Shown here: positions 8,116 to 17,010 of the stretch, in pieces
Layout: the number at the start of each line of letters is the position of its first letter
Position numbering within the stretch: the first letter of the stretch is position 1
From: Thermodesulfobacteriota bacterium
Lineage (GTDB): Bacteria; Desulfobacterota_D; UBA1144; Nemesobacterales; CSP1-2
Assembly (NCBI GenBank): GCA_036397855.1
Contig: DASWID010000163.1
Location: forward strand, 1-41,349
Direction of reading: 5' to 3'
DNA length: 41,349 bases
Notes under the pieces: model-generated
The model's database searches: none
The model's input: the letters and a program-made list of their open reading frames with translations, nothing else
Told to the model about the DNA's origin: nothing
Translations under genes and position numbers: made by a program

Positions 8116-9255
8116 TTAGTGAAGTTCCTCACAAGTCCTACTTATTACATCGACAGCACGATCCACTTCTTGAATGGTGTTTTCAATGGAAAAGCTAAAG
8201 CGAATACTCGAATAAGCTTCCTCGTCTGTATGACCCATTGCTTTTAGCACATAAGAAGGTTCAGGCTGTAAATTGGTGCATGCAGAGCTTTGCGAGCACC
8301 TTATTCCCATTGTGTCTAGTTTCTTTAATAATATTCTTCCGTCTATGCCTCCAAATAAAATGTTTGTTGTGTTGCAGATCCTATCTGAAGGATCCCCGTT
8401 TATACTTGTATTTGGCACCGATTCAAGTATTTCAGACTCAAAGTGGTCGCGTAGTTCTCGCATCTTCTTAATGTGATCCTTAAGATTCTTCCGTCGAAGT
8501 TCCGCAGCCTTGCCCATTCCCACAATCCCGGAAACGTTCTCGGTACCGGGACGGAAGCCGCTCTCTTGAAAGCCCCCGAAGAAAATGGGTGCTAATAAAA
8601 ACTTATCCCTACAATATATCGCCCCTATTCCCTGGGGAGAGTGAAATTTGTGCCCCGTCAAAGAGAGAAAATCTACCGCAATGTCATCCATGCTTATTTC
8701 TAACTTTCCCACAGCCTGCGCTGCGTCCGTATGAATGATTTTTCCATTTTCATGACATATAGCGACAATTTCTGCCAATGGCTGAATGACTCCCGTCTCA
8801 TTATTTACCCATTGAATCGATACAAGATCTATGTTCTCCCTAACAAGTCGTCTCAGTTCCTCAAGGTCTATATGTCCCCTTGAATCGACGGGGAGCAAAA
8901 TAATATCAACACCCTTAATCCTTAAATGACTGCACATCTTTCGGATCGACGAATGCTCAACGGTAGTCGTTAGTATACGACAGCGCTCACTCTTGCTACG
9001 TGTAAAGGAGTAGAAAGCCATGTTATTAGCTTCTGTGCCAGAGCTTGTGAAAACTATATTTTTCGGATCAGCTCCTATCAACTGTCCCAGTTGCTTTCTA
9101 GCTCCTATAATATACTCCCTAGCCCTCTCCCCTGCCGAATGAGAGCTAGATGGGTTCCCAAAGCCGCCGCTGAGAATCGGAAGCATTGTTTTAACCACAT
9201 CCGGTAAGGGCTTTGTAGTCGCATTATTGTCTAAATAAATTTCTATGTTTTCCAT
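8116..9255 (-). CDS. Cysteine desulfurase (IscS/NifS family)
   Basis: This PLP enzyme removes sulfur from cysteine for Fe-S clusters and thiolated cofactors. The product, about 380 residues, opens with the family signature YLDNNATTKPLPDV. The PLP-binding lysine lies in SLTGHKFHSPQG (Lys204 counted from the TTG-ATG start) and the persulfide cysteine in SSACTNL (Cys327). The long active-site loop marks group I enzymes. A TTG immediately precedes the chosen ATG. No iscU, scaffold or regulator neighbours it, so whether it serves Fe-S assembly, tRNA thiolation or another target is open. Confidence 0.92.
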   Translation of the reverse strand: MENIEIYLDNNATTKPLPDVVKTMLPILSGGFGNPSSSHSAGERAREYIIGARKQLGQLIGADPKNIVFTSSGTEANNMAFYSFTRSKSERCRILTTTVEHSSIRKMCSHLRIKGVDIILLPVDSRGHIDLEELRRLVRENIDLVSIQWVNNETGVIQPLAEIVAICHENGKIIHTDAAQAVGKLEISMDDIAVDFLSLTGHKFHSPQGIGAIYCRDKFLLAPIFFGGFQESGFRPGTENVSGIVGMGKAAELRRKNLKDHIKKMRELRDHFESEILESVPNTSINGDPSDRICNTTNILFGGIDGRILLKKLDTMGIRCSQSSACTNLQPEPSYVLKAMGHTDEEAYSSIRFSFSIENTIQEVDRAVDVISRTCEELH

Positions 9256-9477
9256 CAACAGTTTCGAGCCTTTTATATTACATAAACAGTATAATATACA
9301 AACCTATGACCTGTACAGTAAATATTAATCACTGGAGAACAACTATTGAATCATAAGCAACAAGCGGTTGGATAGGTAGTCCAGTGTCGGTTGATAAGAC
9401 CAGGTTTGCTTCATGCTTGAGCTTATACCGAAATTATTTTTTGCTCCTAATCAAGTTATAATTAATATTCAAACAAC

Positions 9478-10389
9478 ATGGCTATTATCACAATTTCAGA
9501 AAATCTGGATGGCTTGGGTAACGAGATTGCAACTAAGGTCTCACAAAGACTAGGTTTTTCTTTAGTCGATAGTACCTTAATGCTGAGGGATTTGATCGAC
9601 ACAGGCTCTCTAGACAATAAGAGCTTATTCGATTATGTGTCAAAGAAAAAAATTCCTCCTGAAATAATAAAAAATCTAATCATTGAAAAAGCACTTAGGG
9701 ATAATGTCGTCATACTTAATCTAGGCGGAGAAGTCTTATTTCGGAAATTGCCAGGGACATTACATGTAAAGGTGCGGGACAGTAACAGCTATCGGGCAGA
9801 CAAAAGGGCTTTAACGCAAACTAGAAAAAATTATATAAGCTTCATAAGAACACTTTTTCGAAAAGAAAAAATAGGAGCTGAATTTTATGATATACAGATA
9901 ATGTTAGAGAGACTGGATACTGATTTTGCAGTGGATCTGATACTCGCTGCAGTTGAAACCAAAGGTATAACCATGAAGGCTGGAATTACATGGAAGGCTC
10001 TTCAGCTACTTAAGTCAAGCTTGAGAAAAAAAGAAAGGCGTTTTAATGCAGCCAAATATGTTAAAAAATTTACAATGCCTTCATTTGCCCACCATAGCGA
10101 AAAAGAATTTGCGAAGGTTCTGGATTTTTACAGGATAAAATGGGAGTATGAGCCTAGAAGCTTTCTTCTTAAAGCCGATAAAAACGGGATGGTTAAAGAG
10201 GAGTTCACACCTGATTTTTATCTTCCTGAGCTAGACCTTTACATAGAACTCACAACCCTTAAGCAAAAGCTTGTTACAAAGAAGAATAGAAAATTGAGAA
10301 GATTAAAAAAGCTTTATCCCAACGTAAACATTAAATTATTCTATGGAAGGGATTATAATAAGTTACTGCAGAGGTTCGGAATTAGATAA
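9478..10389 (+). CDS. Cytidylate kinase-like domain fused to a restriction-endonuclease-like (PD-(D/E)XK-type) domain
   Basis: The 303-residue product appears to have two parts. Residues 1-165 follow the cytidylate kinase 2 pattern: ITISENLDGLGNEIATKVSQ at the P-loop position, then RADKRALTQTRKNYISF and FAVDLILAAVE near the end. The P-loop glycines are degenerate (LDGLGN instead of GSGGREI), so kinase activity is doubtful. Residues 200-303 resemble a small nuclease fold: an early acidic helix (HSEKEFAKVLDFY), then FTPDFYLPELDLYIELTTLK with Asp246 and Glu257, and a basic helix KKNRKLRRLKKLY. The usual EXK lysine is replaced by threonine. It is followed 305 bases later by a hypoxanthine phosphoribosyltransferase. 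The function is unknown. Confidence 0.65.
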   Translation: MAIITISENLDGLGNEIATKVSQRLGFSLVDSTLMLRDLIDTGSLDNKSLFDYVSKKKIPPEIIKNLIIEKALRDNVVILNLGGEVLFRKLPGTLHVKVRDSNSYRADKRALTQTRKNYISFIRTLFRKEKIGAEFYDIQIMLERLDTDFAVDLILAAVETKGITMKAGITWKALQLLKSSLRKKERRFNAAKYVKKFTMPSFAHHSEKEFAKVLDFYRIKWEYEPRSFLLKADKNGMVKEEFTPDFYLPELDLYIELTTLKQKLVTKKNRKLRRLKKLYPNVNIKLFYGRDYNKLLQRFGIR

Positions 10390-10694
10390 AAAAAAGCGAC
10401 CCCAAGTGACCTCGTTCCTCTTGAAAACCACTTTCTCTACTCGAGTCTCCTCTTTCGATACTCTTTGATTAGTTTTCTAAGTAGCCTCAGCCCCTTGGAA
10501 TCGCTTATATATATTTATACAAAATATAACTCCCCATGTCAAGAGAAAATTTTTAAATATAAAATATTACTGAAACTCAGCAAGTTATGATACACTTAAT
10601 CCAAGTAATTGACGATAACACTTATATGAGATAATCCAATACGCTATCTGAAGTACATATTTGTACTCGGCAGTGAAAGTTCACAATATCAAAA
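10390..10694. other. Intergenic region upstream of hpt
   Basis: About 305 AT-rich bases separate the fusion gene from hpt. No reading frame or RNA structure of note is visible. It should hold an independent promoter for hpt, but I cannot choose one with confidence. Confidence 0.35.
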
Positions 10695-11231
10695 GTGCTT
10701 GAAGACATACAAAAAATACTAATTACTGAAAAAGAGATTAATGATAGGGTAAAGGAATTGGGTGCGAAGATTTCGCAAGATTATAAAGGAACGAATCCTG
10801 TTTTAGTCTGTGTGCTGAGGGGTGCAATCGTATTTATCTGTGATTTAATAAGACAGATTTCCATACCCATAACCCTGGATTTCTTGTCTATTTCAAGTTA
10901 TACAGGTAACAAACAGACTGGAATCGTAAGAATATTAAAGGACTTAGATGAGAACATTGAGAATAAAAGCGTAATCATGGTTGAGGATATTATCGATACG
11001 GGGTTAACCCTTAACTATATACTAAGGACTCTAAAAGCAAGGAAACCGGCTAATGTCCGAGTATGCGCTCTCCTTGATAAAAAGGTAAGACGAATCGTAG
11101 ATATACCGATTGATTATCGCGGCTTCGAGATACCAGATGAATTTGTTATAGGTTACGGAATGGATTACAGACAGCAGTATAGGAATCTACCATTCATCGG
11201 CGTTCTTAAGGAAGAAATTCTGGGAAGTTGA
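10695..11231 (+). CDS. hpt: Hypoxanthine phosphoribosyltransferase
   Basis: The 178-residue product salvages hypoxanthine and guanine to IMP and GMP using PRPP. The PRPP-binding loop is VIMVEDIIDTGLTL, with the paired acidic residues and the DTG turn. VCVLRGAIVFICDL forms the first PRPP-contact loop, and the C-terminal GYGMDYRQQYRNLPFIGVL is the conserved metal/purine region. The length fits the family. Translation begins at GTG (10695), with only a weak upstream ribosome site. It stands alone after the kinase-nuclease fusion. Confidence 0.93.
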   Translation: MLEDIQKILITEKEINDRVKELGAKISQDYKGTNPVLVCVLRGAIVFICDLIRQISIPITLDFLSISSYTGNKQTGIVRILKDLDENIENKSVIMVEDIIDTGLTLNYILRTLKARKPANVRVCALLDKKVRRIVDIPIDYRGFEIPDEFVIGYGMDYRQQYRNLPFIGVLKEEILGS

Positions 11232-11361
11232 GTACGTAAAAGCGTCATCATCGCAAAAATTTGCGAAACTCGTTCATAATGACCAGATTGGAAACAATTT
11301 TTAGGCGACTTCGGATCTCATAGGCTCATTTATCCCCTTGTGAGAATAGACTTATTCTCAA

Positions 11362-12219
11362 ATGAAAACGAGAATTTTGTTGACTTCGCTTTCTGTTGTA
11401 ATTATTTCATCCGTATTATTTACGCTAAATTCTCTTGCTCAGCCCGGCGTACTCGTTTTTAAGCGACATGGAAATGATTTCAGAACGATACCTCTTGAAA
11501 AACTTAAAAAACTTATTCCACCACTTAAAGTAGAGGCGTTAGAACCTCAAGAATCCGTAAAACGAGAGTACGTTGGCTTTCCCGTAAACCAACTCCTTAC
11601 GATAGTTTATGGTAATAGCTGGAAAGATGCCGATGACATTTTGTTTACATGTAAGGACGGCTATCAGCCATCTATTCCCACAGAAAACTTCATAAGATTC
11701 AATAGCTACCTTGTATATGACCGTCCAGACAACAAAGAATTTACATTAATAAATAAATTGCAAAATGATGAACTTGTGAAGCTCGGACCGTTTTACCTCA
11801 TATGGGATGATATTAAATCCCCTGAGGTCCTAAAAATCGGCGCTGTGCATTGGCCTTATCAAATAACAACAATTGACCTTATAAACTTCTCCGACCGTTT
11901 TCCCCATATGGCTCCGCCCCAGAATAGCCCAAATTCGGTAAGGAGTGGATTCAATTCCTTTAGAACGTATTGCATGAGTTGTCACACAGTAAACGGCGAG
12001 GGTGGAAAGAAGGCACGAGAGCTTAATTACCCGGTTAGCGTAACTGAATATTTCAAAGAACCCTGGCTAAAAAAATGGATCAACAACCCAAGAGACATCA
12101 GCTACAATTCAACCATGCCAGCCCTGGATCCCAACGTCGAGGATAGAGAAAGGATCATCGAGAACATTATTTCCTATCTTAAAGTCATGAAGGATAATAA
12201 ACATAGACCCAAATCATAA
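11362..12219 (+). CDS. Periplasmic c-type cytochrome with an N-terminal oxidoreductase-like domain
   Basis: The 285-residue product has a Sec signal peptide (residues 1-26, cleavage near NSLAQP). A domain of about 150 residues follows that resembles the molybdopterin-oxidoreductase/sulfite-oxidase accessory fold (FPVNQLLTIVYG, DDILFTCKDGYQPSIP). The C-terminal third is a class I cytochrome c domain with the heme motif CMSCH (Cys204, Cys207, His208) and a likely axial methionine in STMPALDP (Met252). It should be a soluble or loosely bound electron carrier. No oxidase, reductase or cytochrome-maturation gene is next to it, so its partner is unknown. Confidence 0.82.
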   Translation: MKTRILLTSLSVVIISSVLFTLNSLAQPGVLVFKRHGNDFRTIPLEKLKKLIPPLKVEALEPQESVKREYVGFPVNQLLTIVYGNSWKDADDILFTCKDGYQPSIPTENFIRFNSYLVYDRPDNKEFTLINKLQNDELVKLGPFYLIWDDIKSPEVLKIGAVHWPYQITTIDLINFSDRFPHMAPPQNSPNSVRSGFNSFRTYCMSCHTVNGEGGKKARELNYPVSVTEYFKEPWLKKWINNPRDISYNSTMPALDPNVEDRERIIENIISYLKVMKDNKHRPKS

Positions 12220-12249
12220 TGTAAACAAGGAATAAAACAAACCGCCAAT

Positions 12250-13053
12250 CTAATTGTTATGAGGTATGAGGGCGACGATCCGGAGCGGCCCTCCACTGCC
12301 ACCTTTGATCTTCATAGGCAAGGCAAAAACGATTGCCCCTTTAGCAGGCAATTTGTCCAGATTAGCCACGTTTTCAAATGCCGGCACGCTTTCATTAAAT
12401 AATGTGACGTGTGATTTAAATAACTGCGATTGACCATAATCTATACTTGCCGTATCCAATCCTATTGCCTTTAGTCTTCGATTTTCAATCAACCACTTTG
12501 CCGCTTCCGGGTCCAATCCTGGGAAGTGAAGATTCTTCACGGCTTCTTCACCGCGATTTTCTGTTCCCAGATATTTAACCTTATCCGGCCAATATTTTGA
12601 GTAACCGGTGTACAATAAAACAATCGAATCATCCGGAATCCGACCATTTTCATCCTCCCATTCCTTGAAATCGTCGATTCCTACCTGATAATCCGGGTCA
12701 ACCGAGGCCTTTTGTGAAACATCAATAACAACAGCAGATCCAACCAGTTGTTCTATAGGAAGTTCGTCGACTGTCCTTTGGCCCTCTGCGAAATGAATGG
12801 GTGCGTCGACATGAGTTCCACCATGTTCAGCAGCTGAATAATTTTTCGCTTCATAAAAGAACCCCTTGTCTGTAATGCCCTTGAATACGACTTCGGATTT
12901 GAAAGGTTGGGCAGTTGGCCAGTAGATTGTGTCGGAGGAGAAATCATGTGTGAGGTCAACCCATTCCCCTTCAGGAAATGAGTTTGATTTAGAACACCCT
13001 AGAATAGTAATCAGGGTTGATAACAATAAAGCCGGCAAATTATAACTGGACAT
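12250..13053 (-). CDS. Cyclase-family (kynurenine formamidase-like) lipoprotein
   Basis: The 267-residue product starts with a lipoprotein signal (hydrophobic residues 6-18, lipobox ITILGC). The cyclase family domain follows, with its metal-binding motif HGGTHVDAPIHF (about residues 77-88) and supporting motifs DLTHDFSSDTIYWP and AIGLDTASIDYGQS. Family members include KynB formamidase, isatin hydrolase and carbapenem-intermediate hydrolases, all Mn/Zn amidohydrolases, and the substrate here cannot be assigned. Ribosome site GGGAG lies 5 bases before the ATG. It is convergent with the cytochrome gene and divergent from the propeller gene. Confidence 0.85.
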   Translation of the reverse strand: MSSYNLPALLLSTLITILGCSKSNSFPEGEWVDLTHDFSSDTIYWPTAQPFKSEVVFKGITDKGFFYEAKNYSAAEHGGTHVDAPIHFAEGQRTVDELPIEQLVGSAVVIDVSQKASVDPDYQVGIDDFKEWEDENGRIPDDSIVLLYTGYSKYWPDKVKYLGTENRGEEAVKNLHFPGLDPEAAKWLIENRRLKAIGLDTASIDYGQSQLFKSHVTLFNESVPAFENVANLDKLPAKGAIVFALPMKIKGGSGGPLRIVALIPHNN

Positions 13054-13147
13054 GTTATCTCCCTCTCTATGTACAAGTTCTTGACAAGATTATATAGTGG
13101 GTGTGATAATATCAAGAATTCACAAGCCAGAATGGAGGAATAATTTT

Positions 13148-14092
13148 ATGACAAGAGCTTGGAGCAGAATAATCCTAGCTTTTTCTTTTGCAATATTATT
13201 GCTGAATATTTCATGCGAAGAGCAGAATACCGGCACCAGGATACTAACATTTCCTGGTGGGTTGGCAGTGGCAGAAGATGGCAATATATTTTTAACCACG
13301 GTAAGTCCGCCGACAGTATTACGAGTCGATCCCGATTCAGGCGGGGTTACAACAGTTTCCGGAGGCGGCGTTGGCAGTGGACCGGGATTTTCAGCTCCCA
13401 GAGGGCTTACAATTGATGATGCAGGAATACTGTTTGTAACAGACTCCGATCTCGGGGCTGTTTTTAGCGTAGACCCTCTTACCGGTAATCGCAATATCAT
13501 ATCCAGTTCAAGCGTTGGTTCCGGTACAGACTTAAAAAATCCCGTAGATGTTACGGTGGGGTTCGATGGGAATCTAGTCGTCGCTGACCCAAACCTTAAG
13601 GCACTCGTTATGATAAATCCCATAGATGGTAACCGCACCATAATATCCGACAGCGACATTGGTACTGGGACTAATTTTAAAGCACCGGTAGGTGTCACCG
13701 CCGATGATGAAGGAATATTATTGGTAGCGGATCAGTTCCGTAGAGCAGTTTTTGCAGTCGATCCTGATACGGGAGACCGAACTGTGATATCGGACAGGAA
13801 GACCGGCAATGGTTCATTATTCAATCAAATCTCCGGTCTAGCCCTTGATACAGATGGTAATATAGTTGTTGTTGACACAGGGGGTAATAGTGTTATTGGT
13901 GTAGAAATTCTGACCGGAGACCGTGATACCATAACAGGACTTTTTATCGGTTCAGGTCCAATACTTCAGTTTCCCAGGGCAATTGCAGTTGAGGACGACG
14001 GAAATATCCTGGTTTTTGACAGTTTCAATTTTAGCCTTTTTCGAGTTGACCCCATAAACGGCAATCGAACTGTACTGGTAGACGTTGGTTAA
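13148..14092 (+). CDS. Secreted NHL/SMP-30-like beta-propeller protein
   Basis: The product, about 314 residues, has a hydrophobic N-terminal segment ending near NISCEE, so it is exported and possibly lipidated, although the lipobox is imperfect. The rest consists of roughly six imperfect repeats of about 45 residues. Each has the pattern (F)xxPxGhxhxxDGxIhVxDxxxxxVhxVDPhTGxRTIIS followed by VGSGxxF, typical of NHL or SMP-30-type propellers. The start is set at ATG 13148 because GGAGGA lies 8 bases upstream. A GTG 51 bases earlier is in frame but lacks such a site. The ligand is unknown. The highly similar blades suggest recent internal duplication. Confidence 0.82.
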   Translation: MTRAWSRIILAFSFAILLLNISCEEQNTGTRILTFPGGLAVAEDGNIFLTTVSPPTVLRVDPDSGGVTTVSGGGVGSGPGFSAPRGLTIDDAGILFVTDSDLGAVFSVDPLTGNRNIISSSSVGSGTDLKNPVDVTVGFDGNLVVADPNLKALVMINPIDGNRTIISDSDIGTGTNFKAPVGVTADDEGILLVADQFRRAVFAVDPDTGDRTVISDRKTGNGSLFNQISGLALDTDGNIVVVDTGGNSVIGVEILTGDRDTITGLFIGSGPILQFPRAIAVEDDGNILVFDSFNFSLFRVDPINGNRTVLVDVG

Positions 14093-14159
14093 TAAATGTG
14101 TTTTTTATGTAGCATAAATTCATAATTATACAAAGCTAATCCATAACTTATTAAAACGA

Positions 14160-14690
14160 TTATAATTCATGAAACAATTTAATGTACTCTTTCTCGGTAA
14201 TCATATCACTTACACTCTCTAACCTGTCTAAAAATACTATTCCATTTAAATGATCATATTCGTGTTGAAATATCCTTGCTATGAAATCTTCTAATTCCTC
14301 CCTCTTCTTACCCTCATTCCTGGTCGTATACTCAACGGCGATGGATTTGTGACGAGGTACCAATCCCCTGATTCCCGGTATGCTTAAACATCCTTCCCAA
14401 TCCTTAACCATGTCATCGGAGCGAGATATAATCTTCGGATTTATTACCTCTAGAGGTTCCGTTTTTGGTGCATCGGGATACCGAGGGTTTGGATGAGAGT
14501 AAATTATAAAAATTTGATAGGACTCATTTACCTGCGGAGCAGCAATCCCCACACCATTTACCGCACTAACAGTCTCAGTCAAATTGTCGATTAGATTCTG
14601 AATATATTCATCGCCAATATTATCCACATGTTTAGCTTTCTCTCTTAATATTGGATTACCAAGCTCTTCAATTTCCAATATCTCGGCCAT
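14160..14690 (-). CDS. def: Peptide deformylase
   Basis: This is the metalloenzyme that removes the N-formyl group from nascent proteins. All three motifs are present and in order: GVGIAAPQV, EGCLSIPG and the metal site HEYDHLNG. The product is about 176 residues, a normal size. The start is uncertain between ATG at 14690 and a TTG at 14699. The insert between the first two motifs (SHPNPRYPDAPKTEPLE) resembles type I-like enzymes of Gram-negatives. It is not next to fmt, its common partner. Confidence 0.95.
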   Translation of the reverse strand: MAEILEIEELGNPILREKAKHVDNIGDEYIQNLIDNLTETVSAVNGVGIAAPQVNESYQIFIIYSHPNPRYPDAPKTEPLEVINPKIISRSDDMVKDWEGCLSIPGIRGLVPRHKSIAVEYTTRNEGKKREELEDFIARIFQHEYDHLNGIVFLDRLESVSDMITEKEYIKLFHEL

Positions 14691-14801
14691 TTCCCTCAAT
14701 TATAATACCAATATGAATTTAATAAAGAACCTGGTCTTAAATGTTTGAATATATCCAATAATAATGGGAGAATTTTTTGGAACGTATTTGGTTTTCTGTA
14801 A

Positions 14802-15215
14802 ATGATACATAAACTCTCAGATTTAAAATTAACAAGACTCAATAATGTTGACAAAGGCTCAACGAATATGGTAATGGTTGGCATGATTCCTGTCATGGTG
14901 ATATTGAGAACCAAGATTCCGGGAGGAGACGACCCTAAAACACCTCTTTTCTGGGGTATTATGTCACTTGCAACAATCGCTGCCTCTTTCACTGCTTACC
15001 CAATAAACTCCTGGATGGTAAGAAGGGGTCTCAAACACGGTATGATGACAGCAGTTCCGGCTTCCCAAGCTGCAGCCACGATGTCTATGCCAATGCACCA
15101 CGAAGGCGGACACATATCCACGTCAAAAGCCGTTGGAGTTTTTATAATTACCATTGCCTTGCTTGCAATATCAGTCTGGTTTACTAAACTTTTTGTGGAA
15201 CTCAGGCTCTGGTAG
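14802..15215 (+). CDS. DUF4396 membrane protein
   Basis: The 137-residue product matches the DUF4396 pattern around DPKTPLFWGIMSLATIAASF, then TAYPINSWMVRRGLKHGM, the most conserved element. Three membrane segments are visible: about 24-36, 45-65 and 110-130. A loop of M, H and G residues (MSMPMHHEGGHIS) lies before the last helix and could bind metal. The function is unknown. No good ribosome site precedes the ATG at 14802, and ATG at 14868 is an alternative. It lies 6 bases from the VOC gene, so the two are probably co-transcribed. Confidence 0.75.
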   Translation: MIHKLSDLKLTRLNNVDKGSTNMVMVGMIPVMVILRTKIPGGDDPKTPLFWGIMSLATIAASFTAYPINSWMVRRGLKHGMMTAVPASQAAATMSMPMHHEGGHISTSKAVGVFIITIALLAISVWFTKLFVELRLW

Positions 15216-15221
15216 GAAATT

Positions 15222-15659
15222 ATGAAATGGATAAAAAACCTGGTGGGTAGGGAGACCTTGATCACGGGTATAGACCACGTTGCGATAGTTGTAAGCGACA
15301 TGGATAGGTCTATAGAGTTTTACAATGAGGTGTTAGGACTGAGTATACTGAAAGATGGACGAATCGAAGGGGGAAAGAAAAAGTCCTTTCTCGGAACTAA
15401 AGACCATACTTTAATCGCCTTAACAGAAGATAAAAAACTCAATAGAGATAAAGCTCAAATTGTGGAGAGCGTTGCGCACGTGGCTTTTGAAGTGGATGAT
15501 GTGGAAAAAGCGAGCAAGACACTTAAGAACAAGGGGATCTCATTTATTGAAGAAAAGGTCGAAAAGGACGGGAAGATAAAAGCATATCACTTCCTCGACC
15601 CCGATGGCCTTGAATTAGAGATTTACGGTGAGACGGGAGAATCAGTACCACCCTATTGA
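15222..15659 (+). CDS. VOC-superfamily (glyoxalase/bleomycin-resistance-type) protein
   Basis: The 145-residue product has the paired beta-alpha-beta-beta-beta modules of the vicinal oxygen chelate fold. The first metal ligand is the histidine in GIDHVAIVVSDMDRS (His19). The second module has SVAHVAFEVDD, and the terminal LDPDGLELEIYGE supplies the last glutamate. This could be a lyase, epimerase or dioxygenase-like enzyme or a binding protein, and the sequence does not settle which. An AGGAA site lies 4-5 bases before the ATG. It follows DUF4396 after 6 bases, probably in one transcript. Confidence 0.85.
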   Translation: MKWIKNLVGRETLITGIDHVAIVVSDMDRSIEFYNEVLGLSILKDGRIEGGKKKSFLGTKDHTLIALTEDKKLNRDKAQIVESVAHVAFEVDDVEKASKTLKNKGISFIEEKVEKDGKIKAYHFLDPDGLELEIYGETGESVPPY

Positions 15660-15846
15660 CTTAGATTTTAATCAATTTCACTAAACTTCTGAGGCAAGAC
15701 ATTAGACTTCCCAGATTGTTTGAAGTGTTCACTAAACTCAAAAACGTCTTTTATCTCTAGGCGTTTGCAAACTGCAAAACTATCACAATCAGTCCGTCAT
15801 GTGACTAATTCAATTTGCGAGTCGGGGAGATTTTAGGTATAAAATC

Positions 15847-16923
15847 ATGACTCCATTACCATACTTGAGGTATTTCATGGACCTGAAACAACTCGCTAAA
15901 CAAGTTTCGTATAAATCAAGAATTAAAGTTAGTTTAAAGGACATAGAAAGGCTGTTAGGTGCTCTAAAAAAGGACAAAAATCCGTGGGAGGTTATAGACA
16001 AGTCCGATTTTCCGGTACCCGCTGTTTTCGAGTCAATTAAGGCATTGGAGAAAAGCGGATTCGTTTCGGTATTGGACAATGGATTTTACCTTACAGACGA
16101 CGGGCAAAATATTGCAAAAAAACTGCATCCTGTTGAAGATATTTCATGTAAGTCTTGCGAAGGAAGGGGAATCATCTTAGAAAAATTTTCAGAGATCAAA
16201 GATAAGTTTCTCAGAATTCAGAAAAGACGTCCTGTTCCGTTGAGGAAATTTGATCAGGGATACGTCACCCCTACAACTACTCTTTCTCGCTTTGCAATCG
16301 CCTATGAAAGGGGAGACATATATGGAAAGGAAATATTCGTGCTTGGAGATGACGATCTGATAAGTATCGTTCTTGGGATCAGCCGCCTACCTAAGAGAAT
16401 AACCGTTGTAGAAATTGACAAGAGGCTAACCGATTTCATTCAGGAAACCGGTGTAAAAGAAGGGTTCAAAGTCGAGGTTCACACATTCGATCTAAGGCGT
16501 TCTATTCCTAATGAACAAAGGAATAAATATGATACCTTTTTCACCGATCCGCCTGAGACATTGAAAGCCGCTGATGCTTTCATAGGTAGGGGAATAGCCG
16601 CACTTAGAGAACCCGGCTCAGCTGGCTATTTCGGGTTGACAAGAAGAGAGGCATCACTTACAAAATGGCATGAACTACAGAAAATGCTATTGAAGTATCG
16701 CATCGTTTTTACTGATATCATTCATAATTTCAATGAATATATAAACTGGGGCTACGAAGAGGATACGAAAGCCTGGAAGCTTTCGCCTATAAAGGTTAAA
16801 CCTAAGAAGAACTGGTACAGGTCAGCCCTCTACAGATTTGAAACGCTTGAAGGATTCAAAGGGAATACAAAGGACTATGGAAAAGAGAACATTTACGAGG
16901 ATCATGAAAGCTCTACAACCTGA
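15847..16923 (+). CDS. bpsA: Branched-chain polyamine synthase (N4-bis(aminopropyl)spermidine synthase)
   Basis: The 358-residue product has an N-terminal winged-helix-like domain (1-95), a CxxC pair (CKSCEGRG, about 99-106) and a Rossmann aminopropyltransferase domain. The diagnostic motifs of BpsA are present: GDDDLISIV, VEIDKRL, and the DPPETLKAADAF motif that replaces the aspartate loop of spermidine synthases. The enzyme adds aminopropyl groups from decarboxylated S-adenosylmethionine to spermidine, making a quaternary-type branched polyamine known mainly from thermophilic archaea and bacteria. No speE or speD is in the window. carB follows after 87 bases on the same strand. Confidence 0.88.
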   Translation: MTPLPYLRYFMDLKQLAKQVSYKSRIKVSLKDIERLLGALKKDKNPWEVIDKSDFPVPAVFESIKALEKSGFVSVLDNGFYLTDDGQNIAKKLHPVEDISCKSCEGRGIILEKFSEIKDKFLRIQKRRPVPLRKFDQGYVTPTTTLSRFAIAYERGDIYGKEIFVLGDDDLISIVLGISRLPKRITVVEIDKRLTDFIQETGVKEGFKVEVHTFDLRRSIPNEQRNKYDTFFTDPPETLKAADAFIGRGIAALREPGSAGYFGLTRREASLTKWHELQKMLLKYRIVFTDIIHNFNEYINWGYEEDTKAWKLSPIKVKPKKNWYRSALYRFETLEGFKGNTKDYGKENIYEDHESSTT

Positions 16924-16942
16924 ATATGTAATACGATACTCT

Positions 16943-17000
16943 TTAGCCACGAATTTAACACAAATTAACTTGAGTGAAATTAATTTGCATCTTGCATCGC
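16943..17000. repeat. Half of a TTAGCCACGAAT-type dispersed repeat upstream of carB
   Basis: TTAGCCACGAATTTAACACA starts at about 16943. It is half of the widespread AGCCACGAATTAACACGAATT palindrome, whose other orientation appears at 40270-40290 (CGTGTTCATTCGTGG) and again as AGCCACGAATCAACGC at 40700. A trace of the heptad repeat, TTGCATCTTGCATCG, lies at 16984-17000. No ribosome site is visible in front of carB here. Confidence 0.45.
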
Positions 17001-17010
17001 GAACCAATAA

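Noticed and set aside
13097-13147. GTG start extending the beta-propeller protein
   Set aside because: There is no ribosome site before the GTG, whereas GGAGGA precedes the ATG at 13148, which begins a normal signal sequence.
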